A DNA stretch of 64,000 bases from Bugulina stolonifera. Taxonomy: Eukaryota > Bryozoa > Gymnolaemata > Cheilostomatida > Bugulidae. The position numbers and the translations under genes are program-made. The notes under the pieces were generated by a model, which searched no databases, was not told the origin of the DNA, and saw nothing but the letters and a program-made list of their open reading frames with translations. This document shows positions 1 through 14,400 of the stretch, in pieces (within the stretch, counting starts at the first letter, position 1; each line of letters starts with the position of its first letter). The stretch lies in the NCBI GenBank assembly GCA_935421135.1, contig OW285194.1, positions 11,741,376 to 11,805,375 on the forward strand. The letters run 5' to 3'.

Positions 1-61
1 TAGTTGGGAATTTTTCTGCACCAACGGCAGTGGTCAATCAGGAAGCACTTCTGGGTTCTAG
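1..61 (+). other. Possible exon end with splice donor at window edge
   Basis: The first 61 bases end in a strong donor-like sequence (CTAG followed by GTAAGT at 62-67). This could be the end of a non-coding first exon spliced to the acceptor-like site just before the DAAM start codon (AG at 5414-5415), or the last visible exon of an upstream gene. No reading frame here is convincing. One frame is Gly/Ser/Thr-rich and would end in a stop at the junction; another is open across the donor. Only transcript data could settle it. Confidence 0.25.
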
Positions 62-67
62 GTAAGT

Positions 68-3000
68 CATCGAGTACTAGTATCTTCTCTCTTCCTAGTA
101 TGGAACTTAACAACTAGTCATGTGGTGCTTAGTACTTCCAGGTTCCCTTCTATAGTGGAAGTTGCTGCAGGTCTAACCCTTCTAGTACTACAGCCTAGTA
201 CTGGCTTTGCTAGTAATTCAATAGAAGTTTCTTATTTTGGTGGTAGTAGCGCATACTTGACCAATGCAGAAACTTGTACGACTGTAGGTTGTACATGTTT
301 CTGTCCAACTTGTATTCCTTTTGATTGCGGTATAAATGCAACCAATCATCGAAGGCCATTTACTCGATGATGATTTGGCATCTGCAGAATATTCAATCAT
401 TTGCTAGTATCTCGTGAACCATTAGGTTTTAGGTTTCAGTTTTACTAGAGAAGAAGGTTTCTTGAATGTACAGCCATTACTCAGTTTAACTTTCTTTTAC
501 TTCTCATACAAGACTTTCCTACAGGCACATTTGATCAGATTTTATTTCCTCCTTGGGATGAGATGAATGCTCTATGCCATTAGCATAGAAATATTTCTCT
601 GAGCATGCTTAGGCATAGGTGGTAATGGGTGTATCAGATCAACTTGTGTATAAATGTGCTTGCGAAAGGGTTCAAAGCTAGTAACAATTATGGGCGAAGT
701 CACAAGTGGTCCACCATGTATAATTTATACATGAGCTGTTTCACATGTGTCATTTATGTCACATGGTAGTTGTATAGATGGATGAGTGATGGCATAATAT
801 TACCATAAGTTTTTCAATGCTCACGAAAATCTTGCGAAACAGAATTTATTAGTAAGATTCACTCTGTACTTTGTTCATAACTTCTGCAAATTTGTGACTG
901 TAGGGCATAGAGTATAGTTCAAGTATATGTACTTGAATGATAGAGTTAGGATTCCCACTCGGTGACAAATCTGACACTTCAAACTATGAGATAATAGGAT
1001 TTGTCAAATCTTGTTTGAAAAGTCTACCTTGTGACGTTATGTTTGTCACACAGTAGGTATTGTAGCATTGAGCTCTCTCTCTAACGGCAAGCGCGTTCAT
1101 CCCCAGTTGAGGTTTCAGAATCACCTGCCCAGTGTTTTGAAAGTTTGGAGACTAGGCTATACAGTAGGTAGAAGCCACCAAATAGCAGTGGTCTTGTTGT
1201 ACACCTGACCGCTGAGTCAGTTTCCCCAATCCTCTACCAATCTTGTCAACCATCCCATTCATAAACCATTCTACCTTGACTTTCACGGTTTCATGTTATT
1301 CACTTTTTGTATGCATCATGGTGTTAGCAGGTGATAAACAACTGCCATGACTCAAAACCTATGTCGTAATCCTGACATGTGGGAGCGAATCCGGAAATTA
1401 GAGATTTTTATAAGATGGATTACAATGTGTTCGATAGTGATATCCCATTATACTACAGGTTGGTTAATCAAACTGGGATTATATTGTCATGTATCGGCTT
1501 GCTGTAAACATACCTGTGTTTATATAATACTACACTACATGTAACATGTATAACGCACAAACTGAAATGTCCCTTCAAATCTATCTACAGTATCACAAGT
1601 ACATGTATATAATTTGCCTGATTTCACTGATTGAATACCACACTGGTATGGCCCACACCCCCTCATTTGTATTTATAGACTGAAATTTTACTAGCACATT
1701 GGCGGATGTTACTACGATGTAATATTTTAGGTCTAAAGTCAGAACGTCTATGCCTGTTCCTTTTTTCGCTACTATGAACCATACAGGCTATGGATATCAT
1801 AAGGTTTGCAAGATTATTTAACTTGTTTTAGCCATTTTAGTTTAGAAGTGATAAACACAAATACTGTACCATAGCAGTTTGCTGTAACACAAATTTGCAT
1901 GTATATTGCACCGAATTACTGTGGATTCAACTACTTCCTACAGGTTCATATTCCACAACATCCTCTGATCATACTGCCAAATCGGCAAGTACTTTGTCTG
2001 AAACAACTTCATTGATATTCTGTTTGTCGAGAGTAGATAAATCTTAAGTGATTCTGTACAGTGTACATGCAGCTATGCAAGTGTCATTAGTCAGCATTTG
2101 GAAATTACCTGATTACTGAAGATTGGCATCACTTGCATGACTTTACACTTCAATGGAATTCATGAAGGAGCTTCATATCTCTAAATATGTTTCTTCTAAA
2201 CCTGTCTTTAAGAAACACTGATTACATCACTCTAGAGTCTGAGCACGTTGATTTCTCCTATCATTCTGTCGGCAACCGATCTCTGATATTCTAGAGTGGT
2301 TTCCTAGTGCTGTAGAGGCACCAGGAGAGTTGATCAGATCTCATGCAACACTTGACACATGCCTTTCCTCCCCTTCCTTATGTTCATAGTCTATTAGTTA
2401 CGCAGATCCCCTGATAATTCATTTAATTATGAGCCAAACTGCTTTATCCTGTAGTAGGCCTATTTTATTTCTGTTTGTAAAAAAACTTTTTTAAATCAAA
2501 CCGGAGAAACGGAGAAATGTGCTGATATCTGTATCTGGTATTCTTATAAAATACATCGTACCTATCACTAGTGATTTTATTAGTCTAGGCTTGACTATCC
2601 CTGGGAGCATTAAAATAATGTTGCAAAAGTATATTTTTGTCATCACATTTTTGTTGTAAAAATGGTCTACACCCAAACAATTACACAATCATGTAGCCTG
2701 GGCTTCAGGATTACTCATATCCCAAAACTACTTAGAAACCCTGGCCATTTTGTTCATGCAAGTATATAATAGAATAGATTTTACGATATTGTCATTCGAT
2801 GTTGACGATTCAGTTAGCCAGGTCAACGCTGATGCCGAGTTATGAGTTTACAAGAACCTAGAGCTGAGACACGACAGCTTTACACTATTCTATCAAGAGT
2901 ACATGTGGAATGATGGCTTATTATTATAAATGGCACAAGTGTATAAATACAGTTGCTACTTTTCTCTGTTTACCAGACTAGCACACCTGCTGAGCTGTAA

Positions 3001-5439
3001 CTTCCTTTTTCCAAAAGTAGAATATTCATTAATACTATAAATAGATAACATTATTCAAATTTTATTTTTGAAGTTTGACAACCAAAATTGAAAGGAGAAC
3101 ATTTACAAATTTATTATCAATTTTGAATCCCGCAATAGATGAGTTCATCAAGGGTTCACAATCCAACTTTTGTGGTATTGACACTTTGCAGAGCATGTGG
3201 TTGTCTTGTCTAAGAACTTGGAATCCATTGCTAATATAAGTAAATAGTCGGTAAATGAGAGAAATCTAGATTGGAAAACTTTGAAAATTCGTTTCACTTT
3301 AACACCCCCCCCCCACCAGTTGATGCTTTCCTGTATACATACATTGTAGATAGAGTTTAACTCAAATTAAGCGTGCATGTCATATTTCGTCTCATGTTTA
3401 CAGTCTGAATATATTCATTCAGTCATGTAGGTCTCGGATCAGTGATAGTTGAATATTTTACACTCAAGTTTCTCCACTTTGTACTGGATGTTGGCAAGCC
3501 ATGATAGGTAATAATACACACATTGAATACAAGATAGTTGGCATAGTTTTACAAGCGGAAATAAGTGTTGGACCCTGCTATATCAAATTATTATATTTTC
3601 CTCACTCTTGTGACAGTGGAAGAGCTGTTCCACTCCGCACCCAGGTCCTGCTGCTCATACAAGGTCACAGCAAAATTTTGGTGATAGAAAAGATTTTTCG
3701 GTGAAGATACTCATATGACCTGTAGACTAACAATTAATCTTATGTAAATTATTACCTGCAGGACATGGGTGGTACACATAGTCTATCAATCATTCTAGTC
3801 TGACTCCTATAATAGTGATATGGTCAGTCAGTAGTGGTTGATTTATATGCATGTATAGTGACAAACCATTGACAGTTCCTAGCCTGTGTTACAGAGTTAC
3901 AAAAAGCTCTCTAGAACAGTGGGTGGTTAACTGTACGTCTTGGCCATACGTTATTTTGAAGGATGCGGAACCCATACTGAACTCATCTAGGAGTTGTTGG
4001 CTCCTACTTCATTGTTGATCCTATTACTTCTCAATGCAAAATGCACACACTGCATAAATAGAGAAGAGATGCTTTAGTGCCATAAACATCTAATTTATAT
4101 AGAAAACTGGAGTGCTGTAACTACAAACAAACAGCATTTTTAGGGTATTAAGTGCAAAAGACCGGATGGTTCAGTAGAAGGTTTATGTAGAGCCTATGCT
4201 AAAGGTTCATCTGGTTCTTAGCCTAAAATCTGCGGTTGATCACCAACATCCCCTTCCATCATTGCAATTTAGGGTCCAGACTAATAGTTTACTCTATGTA
4301 TACTTTCATCATCAGTTCATAATTAAACTAATACAAAACAATTTAGATGAATGTTTAGAAAAGCTATAATGATATAAAGATACGACCATGCTATTGCAGT
4401 AGTAAACAGTAGTGTATTGTGTGTAAATAACTGGGAACATAGATATTAGTACAATATGATATGGAGCCACTGAATAGACAGTATGGAAAACACTCAATTA
4501 GTATGGGACCAAATAAATAAAACGAGTCTGATTGTTAGCAAATACAATCACAGTCAAGCGTAAACTCCCTTCATAATAAATAGGAATGGGAATCAATGCC
4601 TTAAACTAAAGGTTGCATAGAGAGTCTTTGAACTGGTTGATTAGTGTTGGGTTTCTTAGGAATAAAATCTCCTAATTATTAGGCATTAATTACTAGTTTA
4701 ATGACAAACTATTCATTAAATTCGCCTACTAGTACTGACATACTTGGAAAATCTGCTGCCGTCTGCTGCCACTTCTGCAACTGATACATACATCAGTGTC
4801 TACTACCTTGATCTTATTCAAGTCACGTTGGAAAGTAGAATCGGTTTTACTTGTAGATTGAAGGGCTGAGCATTGAATATAAGTTCAGGATATATAGTTC
4901 GAAGGTGTGATCGCAGTGACTGAGAGCAACTCTTTCTCGAGGAATAAAGTGAAAAGTTCACATCTCGTTTTCATTCCATACTGCAAGTTAGTATTTTGAA
5001 TTTTAGATGATTATCGAGTTTTATAGTAATGCATGATTCTTAAGGGCTGAATACAGACTATAAGTAAACAGTATAACTCCAGTTGTACTGCTACACATTG
5101 ACGTAAGTATTCAATACTTGTGGTACTTGAGCGGTGTTACTTATTTGGGTTGTTCAGTGAGTGGTGGCACATGTAATGTAGTTTAGTTTCTCTGCACATT
5201 AAGTAAGTATGAATATTACTCCTAGTGATTGCTATCTTGGAAATCTATGAGTCTCTGAACCTTATCTAATAATAGTTTTAACTTCTCTCAGCTGTGATAT
5301 AATCTCACCACAAACCCTTTAATTTCCTTATGGGTTATTATGAAGGGATTTCAGTCTATCCTACCATCTACAAACCTGGTAATATTCGAGTCTCTATCTG
5401 GTTAACTTTCTGTAGGTGGAAGGATTTTAACAGTTCAAG
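68..5439. other. Gene-free 5' flank or 5' UTR intron of the formin gene
   Basis: About 5.4 kb of AT-rich sequence with no recognisable coding exon on either strand; the open frames are short and have no family features. A run of ten C lies at 3305-3314. If the donor at 62 belongs to DAAM, the block is its 5' UTR intron; otherwise it is promoter and intergenic sequence. Confidence 0.45.
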
Positions 5440-5447
5440 ATGGCGGC
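5437..5447 (+). promoter_or_regulatory. YY1-like AAGATGGCGGC element over the start codon
   Basis: The sequence around the proposed DAAM start matches the animal YY1 consensus AAGATGGCGGC exactly, with its ATG serving as the start codon. In many animal genes this element lies just downstream of the transcription start and overlaps the first codon, so it supports this ATG. The match is seen directly; binding is inferred. Confidence 0.45.
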
Positions 5448-8400
5448 AATGGCTACTACCTCCTTTCAGAACCTTTCGTCACAGATGAATTTGGTGGAAG
5501 AGGACATGGTAAGCACTATGAGCCATTGTATACTTGTTTGTTGTTCTCACACTCAACTGCATGTACAATGCATTCTGGGTGACACGGATAGAACTCAGTC
5601 TAGTAAGCATTAAAAAAAACTCACCGACTTATACTCCTCGACGTGACCAGCCCCTAGCAGCTCTCACTGCCAGGTGCCAGTAAGCATTAGTTGATGTTCA
5701 TATAGGGCTATAGGCTAAAATCACACACTCAAGTTGCCTGAGCACCAGGTCAATTAGATTTTAACAATCATTCGCTTGAGCTTGTTGTTGTGGTCCAGAC
5801 ACTAGACTTTTACTCATGTTGTGGGAATCTGATGTAGTCCCAACAACAAGTATTGACTATTGAACGCCAGATAATAAAGATAAATGCTCCATAACACCAA
5901 ACCCTTTCTATAAATAAAATAGTTTCTTCTTTTGAAGTAAAAGGTATGACGAGAGTGCAAGTGTGAGTATACATTTGAAGTTCTTTTGACAGCAATTTTT
6001 GGAGGTTGTACAATACAATCACCTCCTTTTGACGATCCAATCCAAAATGAAAACTTTAAAATCGCCAAATGTTCATTCTGATTCTTCTGTTGTTCTTGCA
6101 TCTTACCTTTATTAACTTAAAAGGTGACAGGACATATTTGGTTATTCACATGTTCTTTTAGCACAGGCTGGGTGCCACGAAGGTAGGCCTTGCATGACTG
6201 GTATCTTCTTTTCTTCCATTATTATGCATATTCACAATATTAGTTAAATATTCACCGAAGTTGTCCACTCTCTACTACTCTCAACTATAGGAGTTGTCTA
6301 CTTTTGGTTATACATGTATAATAGCATAGTAGGCTTATACGCAAGCAGCTCTGGAGGTATGCCATTCCTTGATTTGCTCTCTTGCTTCAGCATGGCTGTT
6401 GTACTTCTTCCTTTCGTTGCAAGTACAAATGTGGACTCCTTCTAGACTTATCCTATATACTAAGGGATCTCATAGACCTACATGTATACCATATAATTGC
6501 AGTATTAAATAACTATATAATATAGGACTTTCCCCAGCATTCAGGCCATGCCAAATGCAAATGCCTTATAAGTATAAATAAGACTGTGATTTAGGTACAT
6601 TGTAAATAGTATAGAAGTGTCTTCACTAGTGTATATTGTAGTTGTCTTACCTATATAGTCAGCGAGAAGGCAACTCTTAATATATAATGTAATGATGTAA
6701 CAGCAAGACTAGTGTTGTTATACATTGTATTGTACAAGCAGATGCTGTAGGTCTGTTACATTTGTGGCACATCAAATGTAGTTATGTGTGTCTATAACTG
6801 TCAGATAGATTATTATAGAACATTATGTGATCAGTATTATATTACATCTTATATCTTGGATTAAATATTATGGAATGTGCTATCAGACTAACTGGTATTA
6901 CCTCCTATTTATAGCTAGTCTAGTAGCAATATATCATACCATGGACTCTGGGTTTGTGAGAATAGCAAATAGAGTCAGTGCCTATCTAACTTTACTTCCC
7001 TTTTTGATTTGATCACATGACAAATTATGGTCACAGAGTTTACTCTGTACGTGACTGATATATGTAATAAATATTTGACTTACCTGTCTACATGTTGTGC
7101 AACCAGTATGTTATAGTAAACGACTTCAGTGATTACAGCTACAGCTAGTCCCAGAGCTGTAACCATGTGTGCATATATGCAACCCTGTAATGCATATTTC
7201 ACAGAATAATGAGTTCTTTATCCACCAACACAACAACATTTTATATTAGATATAGTTTTTTTCATTTGTGGTTTTTCAGCTATTTTCTACATACATACAG
7301 ATTATTTTTGTTTGGTCAGTTTCACAACATTGCATGTAGTTGCATTACATTGAGTGATGTGTATGTGGTATTCTACTGGCACATTGTATTTTGTACTGTC
7401 AGTATATCACATCCCTAATGTAATATTGTACCAAACCACAAGCATATTGATTATGACTAGGATTGTTATTGTGCAGAGGCGTGGCCTTGCTTCTCACAAA
7501 GAATTGTAATTTAATACGGGCTTTAAGCACGCCCCCACTACACAGATAAAATCTTGTTGTGAATCTGTGAAGCGTGGCCATCTGTTGCAGACGTAACGTA
7601 ATCCCAGTTGACAGTATAATTCATCACATGTATAAGGAGCTAGGAGCCTACTAGTTGAGATTCAAACACATTCAAACTTGTAATTGATATTGATTGCGTC
7701 TGCTTGGCTTGAAAAGTCTCTAATAAAGTGTAAGTATCTAGTCTTCAACCTAGTTTTACCTCGGAGTTGTAAGTTGAAGCCTGACCTGAAAGATTAGCAG
7801 GCTAGCAGCAGTACAGTTGAGTACAGAACAGCTGTCTGCTGGTCTGTACTGATAAACCTCAATGGTTGCAGCACGCAGTCATCTTGTTCTTTAATATAAA
7901 CAACTCTCCAAAATATTATGATTGTTGATTATCATTATTGATATAGTCTAGTGAGGCTGTATTATTTATTTGTTAGGTTTAAAGATGAAAGTTGCTAGCT
8001 ACAAGTAATTGCCTATCACTGACTATATTAATACGTGGAGGCCTATTATACATATTACAGGTTAACATTACATTTATTTATGATTATCATTAGCCTGTTA
8101 TTAATTATTTTCTGTTTTACTTTTTTTATATCAATATCACAATGTGTGTATGAATATGACTTGCACTGGAAGTTGGCTCGTTGACTGTGAATTATATTTT
8201 ATTGTGACATGTAGTGTATTTAACTTTATTATTTATTATTTTATTATAGTGTAATAATATGATTATATTCTATGTTACACTATATATTTACGAATGTAAT
8301 ATAGGCTACATTATTTATTTATTATACATTCACACATCTTATTTGTGTGAACAATATGAATATTGTAAACTGGAACTACTTTAGGCTGTGAATTGAAAAT

Positions 8401-11400
8401 TAGGTTTATTATGTAACTCTGTTATTCAAATCTACAGCACTAACTCTAATTAGGCCTGGCTATTATCTGTCTGACTATTGGGTATTGACTAGTTTGTTTG
8501 TCTACTACATTCAACATTGTAATTAGGCAAATGTTGGTCATGACTGATAATTGATCCTTGCCTCAATTGAAGACTTTCTGCCAAGAAAACAGCAACTTTG
8601 TTCCCTCTTATTAGTATTGCAGGTAATAATTGTAGGCTACAAGTGAATTCAGAGACACAAGTAGCCACCACGTTGTTGTTATTGTCTCTTGTAGCTGATG
8701 GTGATAAGAATTCTACAAAATCTAATAATTATATTTTTCTTTTCAAGTAACTGAGCAAATAAGGAAATTAATTTTTATCAGATTATAGGCTTCTTAGTGG
8801 GTCTGGCAACCCTTTTAATCATTCTTCTGTTTGTCAGTCAGTCAGTCAGTCAGTCAGTCGATCTCTTGTTCATTCAGTCAGTCATCAGTTGTCGGACATT
8901 GGACAAGCCAAGCCTGAATTTCTTGATTCTACATCCTGAAGGATGGGTCTGCTCATGACCATCCAAGCTCATAACAGTGATCTACATTAGGAGAGTGTTG
9001 AAACATTTGCCTTTATTATCCTTTCATGAGATTATTGGGCATTGAAGGATGAATAATGATCTTTGACAATAAGGTCAATTGCTTTATTATCTTCCATTAG
9101 GATGGCTAATATAAATAACTCATCATAATGACTTGACTGATTGCTAAAGCATTTCGAAGCAATGTCCTCCTTCAGTCTATTTATCTCAGTTGTTTATGCT
9201 TTGTTGTTTATTTTTGTTTACCAAAAGTGGTTGTCATGAATCTCTTTGGTGGATCAGTTTATGTCAAGTATAATGGGGTAGAAGGTTCATACTACATGAT
9301 GTATTTGCACATACTTGAGTCGATCACAATGGGCACACTTCATTATTTGATTAGACTGCTTTGCTAACTCTAGTCTAGTACTTGTAATACTAGTACTTTT
9401 GTCTTACTAACTTCTACCAGTATAATAATACTGTGGAAGTTATAAGACCTGTATGGTAGGGAGTCATGTCATGTGGTCTCAAAGATGTATCCAAGCTAAC
9501 TAGTACTGTACAATATAAAATGTGTTTACCATTAGCTAGTGTCTATTTTTAGTGTCAGTGTCAATAGAGTAATTATTATAATATATTATAGTTAGTAATT
9601 AATTTTCCTAGACATCTCCACCAGAACTTCTAGAAAATGGTGTTGTTGAGAAGATGATTGTTTTGGTATTGGTTGCCTAGGTTACCAGTTTGGCATGATT
9701 CAACAAGGTGTATTATAAATTGGTGTTTTTACCAACTTTATTTCATAGTCTGGTGGGCCAGCTCTGCACTAATCACAGGAAATATGTATCGGGTTAGCAA
9801 TCAGTCGAATGAAACTGGTGATCCTTGAAATTAGTCATAAAATACCTCAAAATTGTGATATTTGTGGATGTTGTTTTGGATGAATGATTAGGGACATAAG
9901 GAAAAATGTACAAAACATTATGCAAGAACAGCCCATGTATTATACATGAGTGGATTTGTCATACAAAAATCTACAATATAAAATGTAATACAAATATGTA
10001 TAACACTGTATCATGCTATCATCGATAGTGCAAGAATATCATACTATCACTATGATAGTATCACAAATGGTCATCTTGGTGAAGGTTGACTTTGCACTTG
10101 ATTTGTCGACTTATCACGCTGCACTTTAAACTCTTTGAGCTTATCTACTCATCCTAACTGGTAGTAGGACATGATATCTATGTATAGTCACATGTGCTGT
10201 TTCCTAACTAGTAGTAGGACATGATATCTATGTATAGTCACATGTGCTGTTTCCTAACTAGTAGTAGGACATGATATCTATGTATAGTCACATGTGCTGT
10301 TTCCTAACTGGTAGTAGGACATGATATCTATGTATAGTCACATGTGCTGTTTCCTAACTGGTAGTAGGACATGATATCTATGTATAGTCACATGTGCTGT
10401 TTCATTTCAAAAATAATATACAATGTACCTATATAATACAGTCTAAGATATATATGGCTAGACTTATATAACTAACTGTGACATATAGGCCTTTATTAGA
10501 CCTACTCTATGTTAGGGCCTATACATTATTAGTATAATAGGCCCTCGGCTCCTCAGACTGTTTAAAACTCACTTGATATTTGATCCTGTTATACGTTGTG
10601 CTGCATTCTCTACACATTTTGTATGCTTTGAAACCAATATGTGTAATAGTTTGATTTAAACAAAAGTAGAAATTCTAGACTAACATAATTGACCATTATT
10701 TATTTGCATATTATAGTTTGTTATATATTTAGACTAGTAGATTGGGGTGTGTTAGTAAAACATAACTCATTATTTATGGGAATTCCTAATGGAGTCTATG
10801 TCAACACTACCTTCAGTTTAGTCTATTGTTACCTAATTACATAGAATTGCATAATTAGTACAAGTAAAGCCTTTTCATACATAATTGCATTTTAATTTGA
10901 TAGAAATATCATTGTTACTAGTAGCTGTATCCAGTTTGACATGGTAACATATAGCTCTTCTTGGAGAAGGGATTATTAATAACAGTAGCTACAGTTGAAG
11001 GTAATATAAAATTATAATATTATTGTTTTTTAATAGTTATAATCATAGTAAAATAATTAAAATAGTTCTTTGTAATACTAAAGGTGCCATGTAGATTTCT
11101 TTATGCTCAAAATTTCAATATTTGAAGTTGTCTTCCCATTTTCATTAAACTACATGTTATGGTGTTTTGGAGGTATGTGGTACTGTTAGTACTGCATATT
11201 ACTTAGCACTTACTTCATGTGAACTGTAGGAGGAGAGGCATGAGGTGTAGAGGATGTCATAGTGGTCTTCTGCTTTGTGATGCAGTGGGAAGACAACTCC
11301 CTATATTCTCAAAAGCAGATACTGGTTGAGAGTTTAAACTTTCTCGGTTTTCACAAGAGGCAAAACTGCTAATAATTACACTCGGTAATAAAATCCTCTC

Positions 11401-14400
11401 CCCAACTACAACAATATAAATGAGTTTAAACCTAAACATGAATGTGTCTAAGATTTTGGTTTACATAGTCAATAGAACTTTGACAAAAACTCCGTGAATT
11501 TGTATAACAAATCTAGACTTTTACTTTTAGGCTACCCAGTCTATTTTAACCTTGTGCACAGGTCATCTCATGTAATGGTATGATGGTGTCAAATATTCTC
11601 AACATTTTTGTAATTCAATACCAACAATTTGGTAGATACCATAATCATTCTTTTTCCGTGCACGTATTGCCTACTACATGAGCGATCTCAAGTGATAACA
11701 TGTAGGATAACATGCGTACCTATGAGGCTTGATGTTTTGTTATTAGTGCAGTAGACTTCAAGGTTTTAGAATGTTGTCTTCCCTAATGATAATTCCAAAA
11801 AGTAGCAGGGTTTATGCAACAAACGTGTTCAATAGATCTAGGAGTTATTTTACCTTGTTTATCAATCGTATTTTCCCATGCCTGTTGGGTATTCCACTAA
11901 TTTCCTGTCAATTTGGCTGCTTGCCTATGACAATGTTACATGAGATGCCAATCCACAGCTCTTTGTGTGAGAATAATATGTTCTTTTTATCAATAATAAT
12001 TGTATTAACTTGGGGCATTGGATCAATATGGTTACACAAGCCTTTCAACTGCTCTATTTTCCTTACTCAATGAACTGTTTGCTCAATTTAGCAGGTAAAA
12101 TTACCTGCTGATGGTTTAATAATATTATATTATTTTTGTATCTTTGAAACTTAGCACTTTTGACTGATTGGAATGTCAAGGAGCCAGATATGTTCACCCT
12201 AGAGCTGATTTTGGTGGCATAAGCCTATTATGACATTCCATTTGCAATTATGAGGCTATAGAATGACCTATTAGCCCTTCATCTTTGGCCTATGACCCGT
12301 TGGCTGTACTCATAATTGGCCATGGAAAACCTACACATTTTTTGTATCAAATATCATGATCCCCATATTTGGAATTGGATGTTGTACTAAAAATAACCAA
12401 AATTGTAGTTTGATTGTATTCTAATAAATATTTTCCTGACCTGTGGGGAACCTTTGCACCACTGTCAAAAATGTCTTTATTTGCCCATCTCTTATAAGAT
12501 GAGTCCCATAACATTGCTGCTGTCAATGTGCAAAGTAAAGTAAGCAGCAAACACAGTGAGGTCTTCATTTTGCTTACTTACAACTATCAGCTGGATTTAC
12601 AATGGAAGTGAGTACACAAACTTGTCTGATAACTAGTGATAAGTAGAATAACTGTATTACTTATGTAACATTATTAGTATTTGAATAAGTCAGTGTTCAG
12701 TTGAGTTCAAAGTCGTTGTACTTAGAACAGAGTGGCACTTGTGTTATAACAAGACTGCACTATCTCTATACTATTCTATACACAATACTACTAAACACAA
12801 CTTCAACTATAACCAGCTGTTTGTATGTTATCTAGTTCAGGTTGGCATTAGATTCTAACTAGGAGTGGATTACAATTAGACGTAGTATTATGATGCTCCC
12901 CTGTCTAGAAGGTTTTTATCCAATCCCCATTAGTAGCACAGCATTCCACTTAGCTTATGAACTAATGGATTTATTACTTGGATCTCTCATTAGTTATCTA
13001 CAACTTAAACTTTTAACTTGACCACAAGGGTAATTTGTCTGATTCCCCTTTTAGCTGTTACTAATATTAGAGGGCACCTGCTAATCCCTGGTGAGGAGAC
13101 TTATATATGACATAACTCATGTCTTATCATTAATTATAACTTGCAATAAAAAGTCAGTAAGGATTGTGTTGGGACCTGCTGGTACAATCATATCCATGCA
13201 AACTTTTGAGCAGCTAAACTTTTGAGCAGCTGTATTATTAATAGGCCCAATCTGTATGGAGTAGTTATTAGCTTAAACCAAGCATAGTGAACTTTGTTAG
13301 CTATTTGTGTACAATAATTATAGTTCAGTAAATAGAGTGTTAAATACTGTTATACTTCTTTGTTTGCATAAAACGTCAAATACTCATAATTGTAGTAGAA
13401 ATATGGAATTCAATCCACCTTTAGTTTACATTCAGTAAGATACTGCAAATATCATGTAATCATTATCTAAGCAAGCCATAAATGTAGGCTGGCATGCTTT
13501 CAGTGATGTGATATTATACAATAATTAGTACAAGCTAATATATAACAGCTACACCTGGCATAGTGCTTTTAAATTTACCTATTCTGCCAAACAGGAAAGG
13601 GGTAATGAACAAGCTTTGCAAACATCAGTAGATAATAACATAACACTGAGAGAGTGCTAGGCTTAGCTCAGCTGAATCAGTTGGAGATGTTGTTTATGGT
13701 ACAGATTTGGAAATAATTACCAATCAATAGGTATTCATTCAGTCAACAGTAGAGTGAATAACCTATTCTATTCTTATCCCTGCCAGCATAGCAGTTACAT
13801 GTATTACAGGAACATCTCTACATACTGACAAAATGAGAGTAAGTTACTTTATATTATTCACTAAATACTAGAACTGATAAGAGTAGAGTTTACTAGTACT
13901 GATACTTAGTACATGGTAGAATTTGCTAGTACTGAATGTCTTGCTGGAACTGTAGAGTATGGGTATGAATTGCATATACACTGTATTATAACTAGGTCTC
14001 ATCAGGTGTCTGTTAATTTCTAAGGTTGGTAATTTCAATGTTTTCTGGGGATTTGTAGCCGATTTACTTTGTTGCTTGGGTTGGTCATGTTTGTCTAACT
14101 TTTGGTTTTTCTGTTGATAAATTGACCTATAGAGTTAATACGCTGGCCTCAGCTGCTCCAAAGCTGTGAGCTACTGAATAGGTGGCTACACCAGTATTAC
14201 TACTGTCTATCTACTATAATATATAGTATTTATAACATACACACAAATTAGAGCTCAGTTGTGTAGTCTTCGTTTTGCAACCCAAATTTGGGGATCAGAG
14301 TTTCGAGCTAAGGCTAAGGAGTAACCTATAATTCTAGCTTAGGTTATGATGTAACTGGACTAAGTTACATGTAGATACACACACCCCTGCTGCAGTACAT

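Noticed and set aside
10154..10403. CRISPR-like array
   Set aside because: Units are contiguous 50-bp repeats without unique spacers, in an animal intron.
11771..12073. 100-codon hydrophobic frame on the + strand
   Set aside because: Composition is that of AT-rich noise; no motif, no splice context and no similarity recognised on either strand. A decayed transposase on the opposite strand was considered but no signature was seen.
12347..12568. Minus-strand frame with a signal-peptide-like start in DAAM intron 1
   Set aside because: Only 73 codons, the rest of the frame has no cysteines or family motif, and no second exon was found. It is kept only as a note in the intron entry.
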